DNA of 64,000 nucleotides from the NCBI GenBank assembly GCA_037189585.1, contig JBBCJA010000019.1, positions 174,562 to 238,561 on the forward strand, given 5' to 3'. How positions within the stretch are numbered: the stretch's first letter is position 1; each line of letters opens with the position of its first letter. Origin of the DNA: JAEXNA01 sp037189585. Its GTDB lineage: Bacteria; Vulcanimicrobiota; Xenobia; Xenobiales; JADMJV01. Below are positions 41,436-50,889 of this stretch, piece after piece. A program made the position numbers and the translations under genes. The notes beneath the pieces are model-generated. The model was not told the origin of the DNA, searched no databases, and was given only the letters and a program-made list of their open reading frames with translations.

Positions 41436-42599
41436 TCAATAGATCACCGGAATATCGCAATCACGAACTCCCACCCCGCTCTGAAGAATGAGTATCTCTT
41501 TGATCTCATCGGCCGGGGCGTCGGGGTGCTCCCGATGTAGGAGCGCTAGCTGGCCCGCGACGTAGGGCGCTGAAAAAGACGTTCCGCAAACTTCTCCCAC
41601 GAAAGGGCCGACCCGCAACGGAACTTTCACTCCGGGTGCCAAAAAATCGACTTCGGGGTCTCGGCTGGAAAAGTCGGCCACGGTATCGTCAGTAGGCGTG
41701 GGGGTCCCGCGATCGTCAAGAGCACCCACCACGATGTTGTATGGGTTGGAAAGCAGGTTGTTCTCGAAGTCCGGCGGGACAACATGGTTCTCAAGCAGAG
41801 GAGCCATCACATCATGATCGTTTCCAGCCGACACCACGTAGCTGATTCCAGCTTCTCCAAGCCGCCGCGACAGCTCTTCGTGACGCCTTCTTTCCAAAAT
41901 CAAGGAGGGACTGCGGTCACGAACCTGGGCTATCTTCTCAGCCAATGCCCTTAACATCGTCAGATATCCACCATCCTGGAAAGTTGCCGGAACACCAAGG
42001 GCCTGGCAAAGATACTCCCCCTTGGGGCTAAAGCAGACCCGTCCCAACATATCTTCGCCCAGTGCTCCCTTCAGGATACCGGTCATGACAAGAAACGCGG
42101 AGGTCCCTTCGGACTGATTGATGGTCGTCAAGGGAAGATGAGGATTGGCCAGCATAGACTCAAGTATCTCATTGGTTCTCCTTAAGTGTTCCACTAGACG
42201 AATTTCAATGCCCGCGGCCACCCGTTGGGCCGGACTCTCCTCTCCCGGCAGGGAGAGTAGTCGAGCCGCCGATAAACTCAGACAGTTTCCGGTATCGATC
42301 TTCTGGATCTCGCTGTCGGGAAGGGGACAAGACTGGCGAAACCGGGCGACGACTTTCTCTCCGTGGGAGCTCTCGTCACAATCACCGTATCCAGGCTCGA
42401 AGCCGTCTAAAAAAGCCACCGTCGCCGTCAGGTTACGTCCGTTAAAGTAACGAACGGGCGCCCGTGACAAGGCTAAAGAGTTATCACGGGCCTCATCGAT
42501 CGAGAGTTTCTCGGCGTAGAGCCCCGCCCGATCCCTATCTTGGGGCGAAGACGATGCCAACAGAGTGGGGAAAGAGGGTCGGAAGAAAGAGATATCCAT
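41436..42599 (-). CDS. Subtilisin-like (S8) serine protease
   Basis: A 387-residue protein with an unusual subtilase layout. Asp65 is in TVAFLDGFEPGY, His79 in DESSHGEKVVARF, the oxyanion Asn in SYVVSAGNDHDV and Ser341 in GTSFSAPYVAG. A 180-residue helical insertion lies between His and the Asn block. No signal peptide is visible, so it may act inside the cell or be exported by another route. Convergent with sufT, one base apart. Confidence 0.88.
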   Translation of the reverse strand: MDISFFRPSFPTLLASSSPQDRDRAGLYAEKLSIDEARDNSLALSRAPVRYFNGRNLTATVAFLDGFEPGYGDCDESSHGEKVVARFRQSCPLPDSEIQKIDTGNCLSLSAARLLSLPGEESPAQRVAAGIEIRLVEHLRRTNEILESMLANPHLPLTTINQSEGTSAFLVMTGILKGALGEDMLGRVCFSPKGEYLCQALGVPATFQDGGYLTMLRALAEKIAQVRDRSPSLILERRRHEELSRRLGEAGISYVVSAGNDHDVMAPLLENHVVPPDFENNLLSNPYNIVVGALDDRGTPTPTDDTVADFSSRDPEVDFLAPGVKVPLRVGPFVGEVCGTSFSAPYVAGQLALLHREHPDAPADEIKEILILQSGVGVRDCDIPVIY

Positions 42600-42866
42600 A
42601 CCTCTATCCTCCGATGAGATCGTGAACGGACTTTTGCCTACCTATTGCCGACCCGTTTCTTTTTGATGAACAAAAGTTTAACGGACCTCGACCCCAAAAG
42701 TCGCGACGCACGATAGCATAGAAAGCGCCCAAGACAATGAATTTGGGTCATTTCCCTCCAAGATAGTGTAACTTCGGCGAAGTTCTCATCGAGGAATAAC
42801 GAGACCAAAGTGGGCGGACGGACTCGCGCGCTGGCAAAGATGCGAAGTACTTGCTAAGATCACCGT

Positions 42867-44108
42867 GTGAGACTCTGTTCACTTCGCCTCGGTCGTGCTG
42901 GAATCGCGCTGATCTCTATCATGATCTTGCTGGCTCTCATCACGGCTATCGTCGGGAGTTCTACCCTCTACATGCACAACCGGCTCTCTAGCTCAGGGCA
43001 CCGCGACCGCCAACTCAAAGGCAGATACGCGGCCCAGGCCGGCTTAAATCGCGCACTGGTTCAACTGCGCGAAAACAGCGACTGGAATCCTGGTACTTTC
43101 AGGGAAACATTAGGCTCTACCGACATCGGCTTTGAAGTGAAGGTTCTGAACAACCGAACCAACGTCTCGCCTGTGGTCGCCCCCGACGGTACAGATTTGG
43201 CCGCGGGTCATGTTTGGTTACAAAGTACTGGAATCGTCGATGGGGAGCGAGTTCCCGGACGTTTCGGCCAAGCCACAACCCGCGCCGTACAACCGCTGCC
43301 TGTCTTCGACCATGTCATACATTTTCGTGGGGGTCCAGTCGACCCGGCTATATGGCGCCAATGCACCATCGACAGCTACGATGGGATCGTCTCCAACTAC
43401 GTGCCATTCCGCGCCGCGGGCCGTCCAGACCGAATCAAGGCTCACGTTCGTATCGACAACGGCGGCGCGGGCACCAACGTCAACCTCGACGGGAATCTGC
43501 TGGTACCCGCCTCAGACGTTCCTCTGTCCATCGCGGGAGGGGCTTGGTCGGGAACTCGTATCGTAGACGAGACCACATACACTCCACTCCACTTTCGCGC
43601 TCCGGAAGACTTGGAGGACGCCCCCATAACCACTCCTCCCTCCAGTGGCTTGATCCCCCCTGGGCGATACTACAGTCTTCCCTTCAGTACAAGCGATCTG
43701 CAAATGGAGGAGGGCGACTACTACTTCGTCGACTTCGACGGGCAGGTACGCGAGAATCTCACCCTGCTGGGACCTGGACCCACTACCATCTACGTCGAAC
43801 GGGGTTTCTATCCGCCGAAAAACACAAATGCGGGAGGACAGTCCGACCAGCTACGCGTCTTCTTCATTGAAACCTCCGCGACTTGTAGCTTCATGCAAGC
43901 CAGATCAGGAGGCACCTTCGTGGGCGTGGTCGCCGGGCGGACCTTGCGCTTCTCGACGTTGAATCCCTCTGACTTTTATGGCGCGGTCATCTGCAGTGAA
44001 TATTTCGCCACAAGCTCCGACGCTCGAATCCATTATGACGAAACCCTGGCCAATCGCCCCTTGAGCGCGGCCACCGAATGGGTCTTAGTCAATGAGGGCA
44101 CGGAGTGA
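42867..44108 (+). CDS. PilX/GspK-like minor pilin
   Basis: A 413-residue protein that begins with a basic leader and a prepilin-like helix (GRAGIALISIMILLALITAI). The mature helix leads to AAQAGLNRALVQLRE, as in PilX-type minor pilins. The large C-terminal domain contains a possible right-handed beta solenoid. It is the first of three coupled genes, each with an N-terminal hydrophobic helix. No secretion ATPase or peptidase lies nearby. Confidence 0.75.
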   Translation: MRLCSLRLGRAGIALISIMILLALITAIVGSSTLYMHNRLSSSGHRDRQLKGRYAAQAGLNRALVQLRENSDWNPGTFRETLGSTDIGFEVKVLNNRTNVSPVVAPDGTDLAAGHVWLQSTGIVDGERVPGRFGQATTRAVQPLPVFDHVIHFRGGPVDPAIWRQCTIDSYDGIVSNYVPFRAAGRPDRIKAHVRIDNGGAGTNVNLDGNLLVPASDVPLSIAGGAWSGTRIVDETTYTPLHFRAPEDLEDAPITTPPSSGLIPPGRYYSLPFSTSDLQMEEGDYYFVDFDGQVRENLTLLGPGPTTIYVERGFYPPKNTNAGGQSDQLRVFFIETSATCSFMQARSGGTFVGVVAGRTLRFSTLNPSDFYGAVICSEYFATSSDARIHYDETLANRPLSAATEWVLVNEGTE

Positions 44109-44494
44109 ACCGAGGACTGAGCCTACTAGAGGTCGTCGTAGGGAGTTTTATCTTCGCCACCGTCTTTGCCGGATTTGCAGCCACCTGGGTGCTACAAGAG
44201 CAAGCCATGCGTAAATATCGCGATCACAACCTGGCGCGATTTCTCGCGGAAAGCGAGATGGAGCGCGCGACCGCGCGGGGCTTTCAAGGGCTTCGCAGTT
44301 ATGCCACTGGATCTCCCCGAACCCTCGGAGTCACCAGGAAAATAAACAATGAGGAAACAGTCCAGGAATTCAAGGTCACCGTGTCACTGGAAAATGCCAC
44401 TGACATAAGCGCGGACGTGATCGTCAAGGTGGAAGGGACGGGGGACGACAAGCTCAATTTCGAGCTGCGAACCGTCGCTTTCAAAACTATCTGA
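44105..44494 (+). CDS. PilV/GspI-like prepilin
   Basis: A 129-residue pseudopilin starting at GTG 44105. A type IV prepilin motif G-L-S-L-L-E-V (RGLSLLEVVVGSFIFATVF) has Glu at +5. A small beta domain follows. It overlaps both neighbours by 4 and 1 bases. Confidence 0.85.
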   Translation: MNRGLSLLEVVVGSFIFATVFAGFAATWVLQEQAMRKYRDHNLARFLAESEMERATARGFQGLRSYATGSPRTLGVTRKINNEETVQEFKVTVSLENATDISADVIVKVEGTGDDKLNFELRTVAFKTI

Positions 44495-45108
44495 TGCGCG
44501 AAGTTTCTTTGTCACGGTGTCGCCGCGGAGTCTCTGTGGTCGAGTTGCTCGTCTGTTCGGCTATCATGGCCCTGCTCTTCGCCTCGACACTGATGGCACT
44601 TGTCGCTGGCAAAGAACGCGCGGCACGTTCAAGTGCCCAGATCGAGATGGAGGAAGAAGCCATCAAAGCCATGTCTTTACTCTCAGAGGAACTCTCGGAG
44701 AGTAACTTCGGCTGTGTCTGGGCTCCAAGCGATCAATTCCTTGTCTTTCCTCTTCCGCGCACTCTCTCAGGTGCCTACACTGTCGAACCGACAGGCGAGT
44801 TACGTTGGAGTATCTTGGTCTCCTATCGCCGAGCCACTCGATACGGTCGCGACTATCTGATCCGGCAGCCAGCGGACGTTGCGGACAAGGTCGATGCTCC
44901 TATCGACCCACAGCTTATGACCCCTGTGCCTGACGCGGCCTTCTTTTCATCGCAACCCACACCGGAGCGACTTCTGGCGCGAGGATTCCAGCGACTGGCG
45001 GTAACTCCCGCGGATGGCAGTGTTGGATTGGAGCTCGAGGTTGAGCTCGTCTCAGGACAACGGACCATCGGATTAGAACTTCGCAGCGCCGTGTGGCCTC
45101 GCAATTAA
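44494..45108 (+). CDS. PilW/GspJ-like prepilin
   Basis: A 204-residue pseudopilin with the leader RRGVSVVELLVCSAIMALLF (Glu at +5) and a mature amphipathic helix rich in Glu. The remainder is beta-rich and resembles PilW. It is the third gene of the operon, overlapping the second by one base. Confidence 0.85.
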   Translation: MREVSLSRCRRGVSVVELLVCSAIMALLFASTLMALVAGKERAARSSAQIEMEEEAIKAMSLLSEELSESNFGCVWAPSDQFLVFPLPRTLSGAYTVEPTGELRWSILVSYRRATRYGRDYLIRQPADVADKVDAPIDPQLMTPVPDAAFFSSQPTPERLLARGFQRLAVTPADGSVGLELEVELVSGQRTIGLELRSAVWPRN

Positions 45109-45191
45109 ACCAGAGGAGGAACGAATCTTCCCACCGACCCAAGCGCGTCAACGCAGACGAAGTGTTACCGTTTCGGTATTGTCAACAGGCC

Positions 45192-47441
45192 CTAATGGAT
45201 CTTGGCTTTGGCTTCCTCGTAGTCTCCGTCGGGGCCGAAGAGCTGGCGGGGGGCCAATTTGATGTTCCGATAGAGCGGTGATTCGGAAACGAGCTCATAC
45301 TTGGCTCCGGTTTTGCGGTAAGACAAGTTTGGTTTGTACTCCCAACGATTCGGATGGATGGCGTCTTTGGGTAGCTCGTTGAGATACTTAGGTACCAGAG
45401 CATCCAAGTTCGGCGGATAGGCGCCCTGGTCAAGTCGATAGCGCTCCAGGGCGACCACGGTTTCAAGAGCCGCGAAGCGAGTCAGCATTCTCATAAACTG
45501 GACCTGAGCACGGCTGAAGTTGGGAGTCACCTGAGCGGCCACCACGTTCATCATTAAGATCTCATCAATGTCGAGTGTGTTTGGATTTCCCAGGTCTTCC
45601 CAAGTCTTCGATTGATCCAACTGCAGATTCAAGTAGGCCAAACGTTCACTCTCCCAATACGAGGAGGGAAGGATATGATAGAGCATCGACCAGTCGCCAT
45701 CGCCCTCTACAAACTTAGTCCAACTCCCCCCGTCCAGATGTCTGTCCACGACCTGGCGTAAGAACTTGTCCACGGTGTAGGTCTCGCGTAGCATGGTGTC
45801 TTTGAGGTCGCCGCGCCTGGGGGCTGTTTCTCTGAGAGCCTCCGCCAAGCGAGAAAGCTGGTTCGAACTCAGGTCCCCCTCGAAAACAAAACGTTCCACA
45901 TCGAGCGTGGCGATGGAGCGTTGGGCGACTGAAATCATCAGGCAGATCAGACTGTCGTTGCTGATCTTGCTCGACCAGCTCAGGTTCATGCGAAGGTAGT
46001 CCAGCGCCTTTTCGCTGTCACCCGCTTGCAGGGCCTCATTGGACAAGCCGGCCAGCCCCTGAGTGATGGCCCTGCAAAGAATGAAGTTTGGAACCTCGTC
46101 TTGTAAACTAAAATTCTGATGGGAGACGTAGCTAAAATATGGCTTACTAATGGCTGATTCGATCCTTGGCAATTCCCGTAGAAAATCGGCGCGAACTCGT
46201 CCTTTATCTTCTTTCTTTTGGGACTCGTCGGCATTCTCACGCCACAAGAGACTGCCCATCTTCAAGCGCTTGGCGACTTCAGCGGCCTGTCGCACCTTGT
46301 TTTTATCAACCGCCTTGTCCATGTCGAGCTCCGACCTGAAGAAGAAAGGTTTCAACTCGGTTATTCCGTTCTGCTCGGCGGGAATGGCCCGTTGTCGAGC
46401 TGCGTAATCCTCCACCTCCCTCACCATCTCGCGGTAGAACCCCTCGTGTCTGAGCTCTTGAGTCAAACCGAACCGGAAGAGGAGCGCCCCCGCCAGGAAT
46501 AAGGGGGCCACCCCTACCAGAAAGCCCACGAAAGAGCGGCGGAGGGCCTTGAGCCAGGGGGTCTTGTCCGGCGGCCTTCTTCGCCATGCCGCCACCCAGG
46601 CGACCAAGGCTGTGATCATAGCGATTCCCAGAAGTGTCTGCTCGGGGATCCCAAACCCTCTCAGACCAAATGAGCTCATATCGACGTGGTTGCTCTCCAG
46701 ATAAAGCCAGGCCAACATGCCCAGCCAGGCTCCATGACCCCAGACCACTAATTGTGCCGGGAAGACTCTCTGCTCGGCCGCCCGCCAAAGCGGGGTGAAG
46801 GCGTTGACCAACCACAAGAACGTCACTACGGTGGTGGCCAATCCGGCCAAGGGAAGGATTCCACTAGAGGCACGAAAGCTCAGGCTAACCTGGTCCAGCC
46901 CAGCGACCCCACGCCCCACCAGACCCGAAGTGAGAGCGATCGCCACCAGAGGCAAGAGATAGTAAAGACCAGGGATCCTTAGCTCCGGCATTCGGCTTCG
47001 AAACGATGACGATTCAAAACTTTCGGGGAGCCTCCAGGCGTAGAGCGCCTTGAGCACGACGGTGCCCACCAGTAGGAGAGCCCCACCAAGCGCCAGCATT
47101 TTCAAACTGAGCAGTCGCGCGGCCAGCCCGAAGAGCGAAATCAAGATGGCCGACAGACCCAGGCCACGAGGCGAAAAGATCGGTACTCTCAGCAGGGACT
47201 CCCACCGGACCAGCCTCGAGACCAAAGGAGATTGGGCGTGAAAGCGGGCCGTCACGGCAGTGGCCGTGGTGCGAGCGAAGTCGGACGGAAGGCCGGCGGG
47301 AAGCGTCGCGGTGTCGCGAAGCTCCTGGCGAAGCTCTAGCAAGAGCCGGCCATCGCTATCCAACGACTCGGGCTTTAGTCCATCCTCTTGATCCAGCATT
47401 TCGGAGAAAGCCAGAAATTCGGGGCTCATCTCGTCGGTCAT
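45192..47441 (-). CDS. Large membrane protein coupled to ECF sigma factor
   Basis: A 749-residue protein. Residues 1-75 are soluble and begin near ELRQELRDTA, with no zinc-finger HCC motif. About eight membrane helices lie between residues 95 and 345, followed by a soluble 400-residue C-terminus. The last 90 residues (ALERYRLDQGAYPPNLDALV) resemble the C-terminus of GspG-like pseudopilins. Its start overlaps the sigma factor stop by four bases, so it may act as anti-sigma factor (inference). Confidence 0.65.
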   Translation of the reverse strand: MTDEMSPEFLAFSEMLDQEDGLKPESLDSDGRLLLELRQELRDTATLPAGLPSDFARTTATAVTARFHAQSPLVSRLVRWESLLRVPIFSPRGLGLSAILISLFGLAARLLSLKMLALGGALLLVGTVVLKALYAWRLPESFESSSFRSRMPELRIPGLYYLLPLVAIALTSGLVGRGVAGLDQVSLSFRASSGILPLAGLATTVVTFLWLVNAFTPLWRAAEQRVFPAQLVVWGHGAWLGMLAWLYLESNHVDMSSFGLRGFGIPEQTLLGIAMITALVAWVAAWRRRPPDKTPWLKALRRSFVGFLVGVAPLFLAGALLFRFGLTQELRHEGFYREMVREVEDYAARQRAIPAEQNGITELKPFFFRSELDMDKAVDKNKVRQAAEVAKRLKMGSLLWRENADESQKKEDKGRVRADFLRELPRIESAISKPYFSYVSHQNFSLQDEVPNFILCRAITQGLAGLSNEALQAGDSEKALDYLRMNLSWSSKISNDSLICLMISVAQRSIATLDVERFVFEGDLSSNQLSRLAEALRETAPRRGDLKDTMLRETYTVDKFLRQVVDRHLDGGSWTKFVEGDGDWSMLYHILPSSYWESERLAYLNLQLDQSKTWEDLGNPNTLDIDEILMMNVVAAQVTPNFSRAQVQFMRMLTRFAALETVVALERYRLDQGAYPPNLDALVPKYLNELPKDAIHPNRWEYKPNLSYRKTGAKYELVSESPLYRNIKLAPRQLFGPDGDYEEAKAKIH

Positions 47442-48034
47442 CGGTTTACTCCTTTATAGGCGTCGATAAAACGTTGGCGGGCCTTGGCCAGGCGGGAACG
47501 AACCGTGCCCAGAGGGACGTCGAGCACGCGACTCATCTCCTCGTAGCTCATAGAGCAGACCTCACGGAGGGCGAGCGCGGTCCGGTCGATTTCGGGCAAG
47601 GCGGCGAAAGTCGAGCGAATCTTCTGGGCCCGAGTGACCTCCTCGGCCAGGTCCCCCTCTTCCGGTAAAGCCTGCAAGTCTTCCCGTTCTTCAAAGTCGG
47701 TCTGAACTTCTCGCCGGCGACGCCGCAGGATGTCGTGACAACAGTGGCTCACGATGCGGAACAGCCAACCCTTGAAGGCGGCCGGCTCTCGCAGCTGCCC
47801 GATCCGCTGGAAGACCAGAAAATAGGCCTCCTGAAGAGCATCCCGGGACAGCTCCGAGTCGCTGGTGATGGAATAGGCGAGACGATAGCAAGCGCTCTCC
47901 GTTCGGGCGATGAGAGCTTCCAAGGCCCCCTCATCTCGAAGCTGAAGCCGTCGAGCCAGCTCCTCGAGCTCTCCCGAGGCCGCTGTCGTCCTCTCCTGAC
48001 CTGTCATCTCTCCCATTGTAAGCGTCGCGGACAC
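47438..48034 (-). CDS. ECF-type sigma-70 factor
   Basis: A 198-residue sigma factor. GTG 48034 has AGGAGG nine bases upstream; an ATG nine codons later is an alternative. Region 2 has SITSDSELSRDALQEAYFLV and FQRIGQLREPAAFKGWLFRI, and region 4 has LPEIDRTALALREVCSMSYE and VPLGTVRSRLAKARQRFI. The membrane protein that follows may hold it inactive. The target genes are unknown. Confidence 0.93.
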   Translation of the reverse strand: MSATLTMGEMTGQERTTAASGELEELARRLQLRDEGALEALIARTESACYRLAYSITSDSELSRDALQEAYFLVFQRIGQLREPAAFKGWLFRIVSHCCHDILRRRRREVQTDFEEREDLQALPEEGDLAEEVTRAQKIRSTFAALPEIDRTALALREVCSMSYEEMSRVLDVPLGTVRSRLAKARQRFIDAYKGVNR

Positions 48035-48109
48035 TCCACGGTCCCTCCTACCTGTCGCATTAAAGACTAGACGGCACGGGTTCGGGAAAAGTTCGCACCT
48101 TGCTCAAAT

Positions 48110-48922
48110 TTATTCTTTAGCTCGCCAACTCGACCAAAGACCCAGCGCTAAGTAGCGTATCAGACGAGGAACACCACCCGTCTTAAGACCAACGTAGAGC
48201 CCGAGCAAGCCAACGAGCCGCAAGAGGACGGTAGACCAGGAGAGAGGCGGGGGAGCGGGAGCCTCGGAGCGACCCGCCAGTCTCCAGAGCAAGCCGAACT
48301 CCAATCCTAGGAGGAGCCCCAGGTCGCGTTGCAGCGATTCTCCTCCGCTCTCGGGCCAAAAGGTCGCCAGGAGGAGGCCGAATCCCAAGCTGAGATAGCA
48401 GGCGCTCCGCTTGTCGCCGCCCCACCGCTCCACGACCCCGGCCATCAGCGCCCCGACAGCCCAGCCGCCCAAAATGTCGAGGGGGAAATGGACACCGAGC
48501 CTCAATCTGGACCAGGCCACGCCCAGCACCCAGGGGATCAGCCAGAGTCTCCATTTTCCACTCCCTGACCGAGCGAGGATGAGGGCTACCGCCAGGGACA
48601 GGGCGGCATGCGTGCTAACAAAGCCGGGGGACGGCTCGTCGACGAGAGCCTGAGGAGGACGAGGCCAGCGGAGGGTCCACTTGATAGCCTCGCCGACAAG
48701 ATCGGTCAAGACCATCACCCGAGCGACCTTGATCGCGGTCTCCCAGGGGCCTCTCCAAAGAAGAAGTGGAATCAAAAAGAGATAAAACCATTCGCTGCCG
48801 AGCGCGGAAAAGAACCGCGCGATGGACTCTCCCCCGGCTGGTGAGACAGAGACAAAAAAATCGACCCAAGCGGTCTGTAGCGAGGATGCCGGCACTCGGC
48901 GAAATTTGGCGCGCAGCGCCAC
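48110..48922 (-). CDS. PAP2-family membrane phosphatase
   Basis: A 270-residue protein starting at GTG 48922 with GGGAGG upstream. The acid phosphatase motifs are KWTLRWPRPP (motif 1), PGFVSTHAALSLAVA (motif 2) and SRLRLGVHFPLDILGGW (motif 3 with the nucleophile-region His). At least six membrane helices. Likely substrate: a lipid phosphate such as undecaprenyl pyrophosphate. Confidence 0.9.
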   Translation of the reverse strand: MALRAKFRRVPASSLQTAWVDFFVSVSPAGGESIARFFSALGSEWFYLFLIPLLLWRGPWETAIKVARVMVLTDLVGEAIKWTLRWPRPPQALVDEPSPGFVSTHAALSLAVALILARSGSGKWRLWLIPWVLGVAWSRLRLGVHFPLDILGGWAVGALMAGVVERWGGDKRSACYLSLGFGLLLATFWPESGGESLQRDLGLLLGLEFGLLWRLAGRSEAPAPPPLSWSTVLLRLVGLLGLYVGLKTGGVPRLIRYLALGLWSSWRAKE

Positions 48923-48972
48923 TGGCCTCCCGGAGGCGGGTGAAGTCGCCCGGAGAAGAGAATACTCTACTT

Positions 48973-49329
48973 ATGGAGCGCCTGGGAATCAAAATTACCC
49001 TACTGGTCATCGCCCTGGCGAGCGGTTTCTACTGGGCTCAGCCGCCTCACCTGACCGGCGGTCCCATTCTCGCGGCTTGTAGCGTTCTCTGGGCCTTGAT
49101 GGCCCTGGCTTCCTTTCGGTCGGAAAGAGCGGAGGACTGGAGCTATCGTCTCAGCTCCTTTTTAGGAGTTACCATGGCCACCGTGGAGGGGATCTCGGGC
49201 ATGCTAGGCTTGCAGAGCCGGCCCGGTCTTCTCTGGATGGCCTGCGTGCACGGCGCGGCCTTTTTTCTCGCCGTGGTCGGACGCTATCAAAAAGTCAGCG
49301 CCCGCCGTCCCAGGCGTTCTTTCGACTAG
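48973..49329 (+). CDS. Small membrane protein
   Basis: A 118-residue protein from ATG 48973 with four probable membrane helices (ITLLVIALASGFYWA, GPILAACSVLWALMALASF, a third near 65-85 and MACVHGAAFFLAVVG). Its start was chosen because the frame upstream is antisense to the PAP2 gene. Its end overlaps the convergent membrane protein gene by four bases. No family was recognised. Confidence 0.65.
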   Translation: MERLGIKITLLVIALASGFYWAQPPHLTGGPILAACSVLWALMALASFRSERAEDWSYRLSSFLGVTMATVEGISGMLGLQSRPGLLWMACVHGAAFFLAVVGRYQKVSARRPRRSFD

Positions 49330-50873
49330 GACTTCGCCACGGGAGCGTAGCTACCGACAGTGGTGCCTTCGACGAGTTCGGAGAAGCGAAGCTTGTCCGT
49401 GGCTGAACTCCCGTCCTCGAGGTTGGTCACGGTCAACTCCTGGGTCTCGGGATCAAGGATGAACTCCTGGCTAGCCACATCCTCGAATCCTTGTTCCGAC
49501 TTCTTGAGGTCGATCCACTGATAGACCACTCGATGGTTCGCCGGACACGGTAGAGTGCGTGTGTAATTCCATAACTTGTGAGTGAAAAGCGGTGAGTTGC
49601 TGGGGAAGTATTTCACCGTGGTGAAAATGGAGACGAAGCAGACGAACTCGCAGACGTGAATGTAGCGCAGACCCGAAGCCAGGTCATACTCGCCTGGTCG
49701 AGAGTAAAGATGCCGCTCTCCACTGTCCTTGTCTTCAAAATAGGCCCGCACGTAGAAGTTGGTGTTGTCCACGGTGAAGACTCGCCAGATGATGATCCCC
49801 CAGAGGTTGGTCCAGCGATCACAGAAGGCTTGAAGTTTCTCGGGCAGTCGCTTCTTGGCGTAAAAGTTATAGTAGAGACCGAATTTGGCCAACGGTAAGA
49901 GTAGAAGATACACGACCAGGAAGGCCGCGAACACGGCGTTGAGCACGGTCAAGGCGGGATGGGTCACCCCGGCGTTCATGCCGGCTGCTGTGGGCAAGAG
50001 AGAGTCGATCCAGCCTCCCGGAGCGCAAAAGAGAAGGCAGCAGACGATCACTGTGTGACAAAGATAGCCGAGTCTGATGTGAACAAAGATGAAGACGAAA
50101 CTTGCCGCCATGGCCAGACCGCCCAATTCCGCGGTGGGCGGATACAGCATCAGGGCGCCGCAAATCAGTTCCCCCAAGTAGGCGCAGTGATTGAAGAAGC
50201 GGAACAAGGGCGATGCCGGAAGGAAGCGACGATAGAACCTCCAGTAGCGCCCCCACCAGGGATTGACCATCCCGCGCTCCATGCCGTTGTTTTGAGGGTA
50301 GCCGGAAAACAGTTTGTACTGACCGGCACATAGCATGATGACGGCGAAGTCGACTTTGAAGGCGAGGAGAACCACCGGGCGCAGCCATCCGGCCGGATCA
50401 TAAAATCGCGTCCACTCCAAGAAGAAGACCAGGGCGGCCAGCCAATAAAGCATAAAGCCCGGAGCGCCCATTCCGCGGGAGAGGCTCTTCCATCGCAGGG
50501 CGATAAAGAAAAGGCGGCTCCAAAAAAGGCAGACCGCGGCGGCCAGAACGGTGTGCTGGTCCATCCACAGCCAGCAGGCCGAAGCGATCCAGGACGACAG
50601 GACCAAGACTCTCCCCAGCGGGTGCATGACGACAGACAGCCACGGTCCGTCATCGGCATACCCACGGCGCCCCACTGTCCCAAAGAAGCGGTGGGCGTTG
50701 GGTAAGCTCAGAAACAGCATTCCCAGCGTGCAGAACGCGAAGCCACCCCGAATGAGAGACTGTACCGGGAGGGAGAGCGCGAGATAGTCGGACACGGGAA
50801 ACATTTTATCCCAAGTCGAGAAAAATCTCGGAATTTCCTCGGAAAGCCTCTTCTTAGACTGATTCCATCCCAT
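49326..50873 (-). CDS. Multi-pass membrane protein, paralog 1
   Basis: A 515-residue protein with about nine membrane helices. It shares most of its sequence with the protein at 59941-61401 (identical runs such as RGYADDGP and FNHCAYLGEL). The motif AFKVDFAVIMLCAGQYKLF followed by GYPQNNGMERGMVNPWWG recalls the HTTM/vitamin K-dependent carboxylase-like and DoxX-like families, where a conserved K and GxG in a membrane helix bind the cofactor. The last 120 residues are soluble. ATG 50804 is an alternative start. Function unknown. Confidence 0.75.
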   Translation of the reverse strand: MGWNQSKKRLSEEIPRFFSTWDKMFPVSDYLALSLPVQSLIRGGFAFCTLGMLFLSLPNAHRFFGTVGRRGYADDGPWLSVVMHPLGRVLVLSSWIASACWLWMDQHTVLAAAVCLFWSRLFFIALRWKSLSRGMGAPGFMLYWLAALVFFLEWTRFYDPAGWLRPVVLLAFKVDFAVIMLCAGQYKLFSGYPQNNGMERGMVNPWWGRYWRFYRRFLPASPLFRFFNHCAYLGELICGALMLYPPTAELGGLAMAASFVFIFVHIRLGYLCHTVIVCCLLFCAPGGWIDSLLPTAAGMNAGVTHPALTVLNAVFAAFLVVYLLLLPLAKFGLYYNFYAKKRLPEKLQAFCDRWTNLWGIIIWRVFTVDNTNFYVRAYFEDKDSGERHLYSRPGEYDLASGLRYIHVCEFVCFVSIFTTVKYFPSNSPLFTHKLWNYTRTLPCPANHRVVYQWIDLKKSEQGFEDVASQEFILDPETQELTVTNLEDGSSATDKLRFSELVEGTTVGSYAPVAKS

Positions 50874-50889
50874 TCATTGGAGCAAGTTG

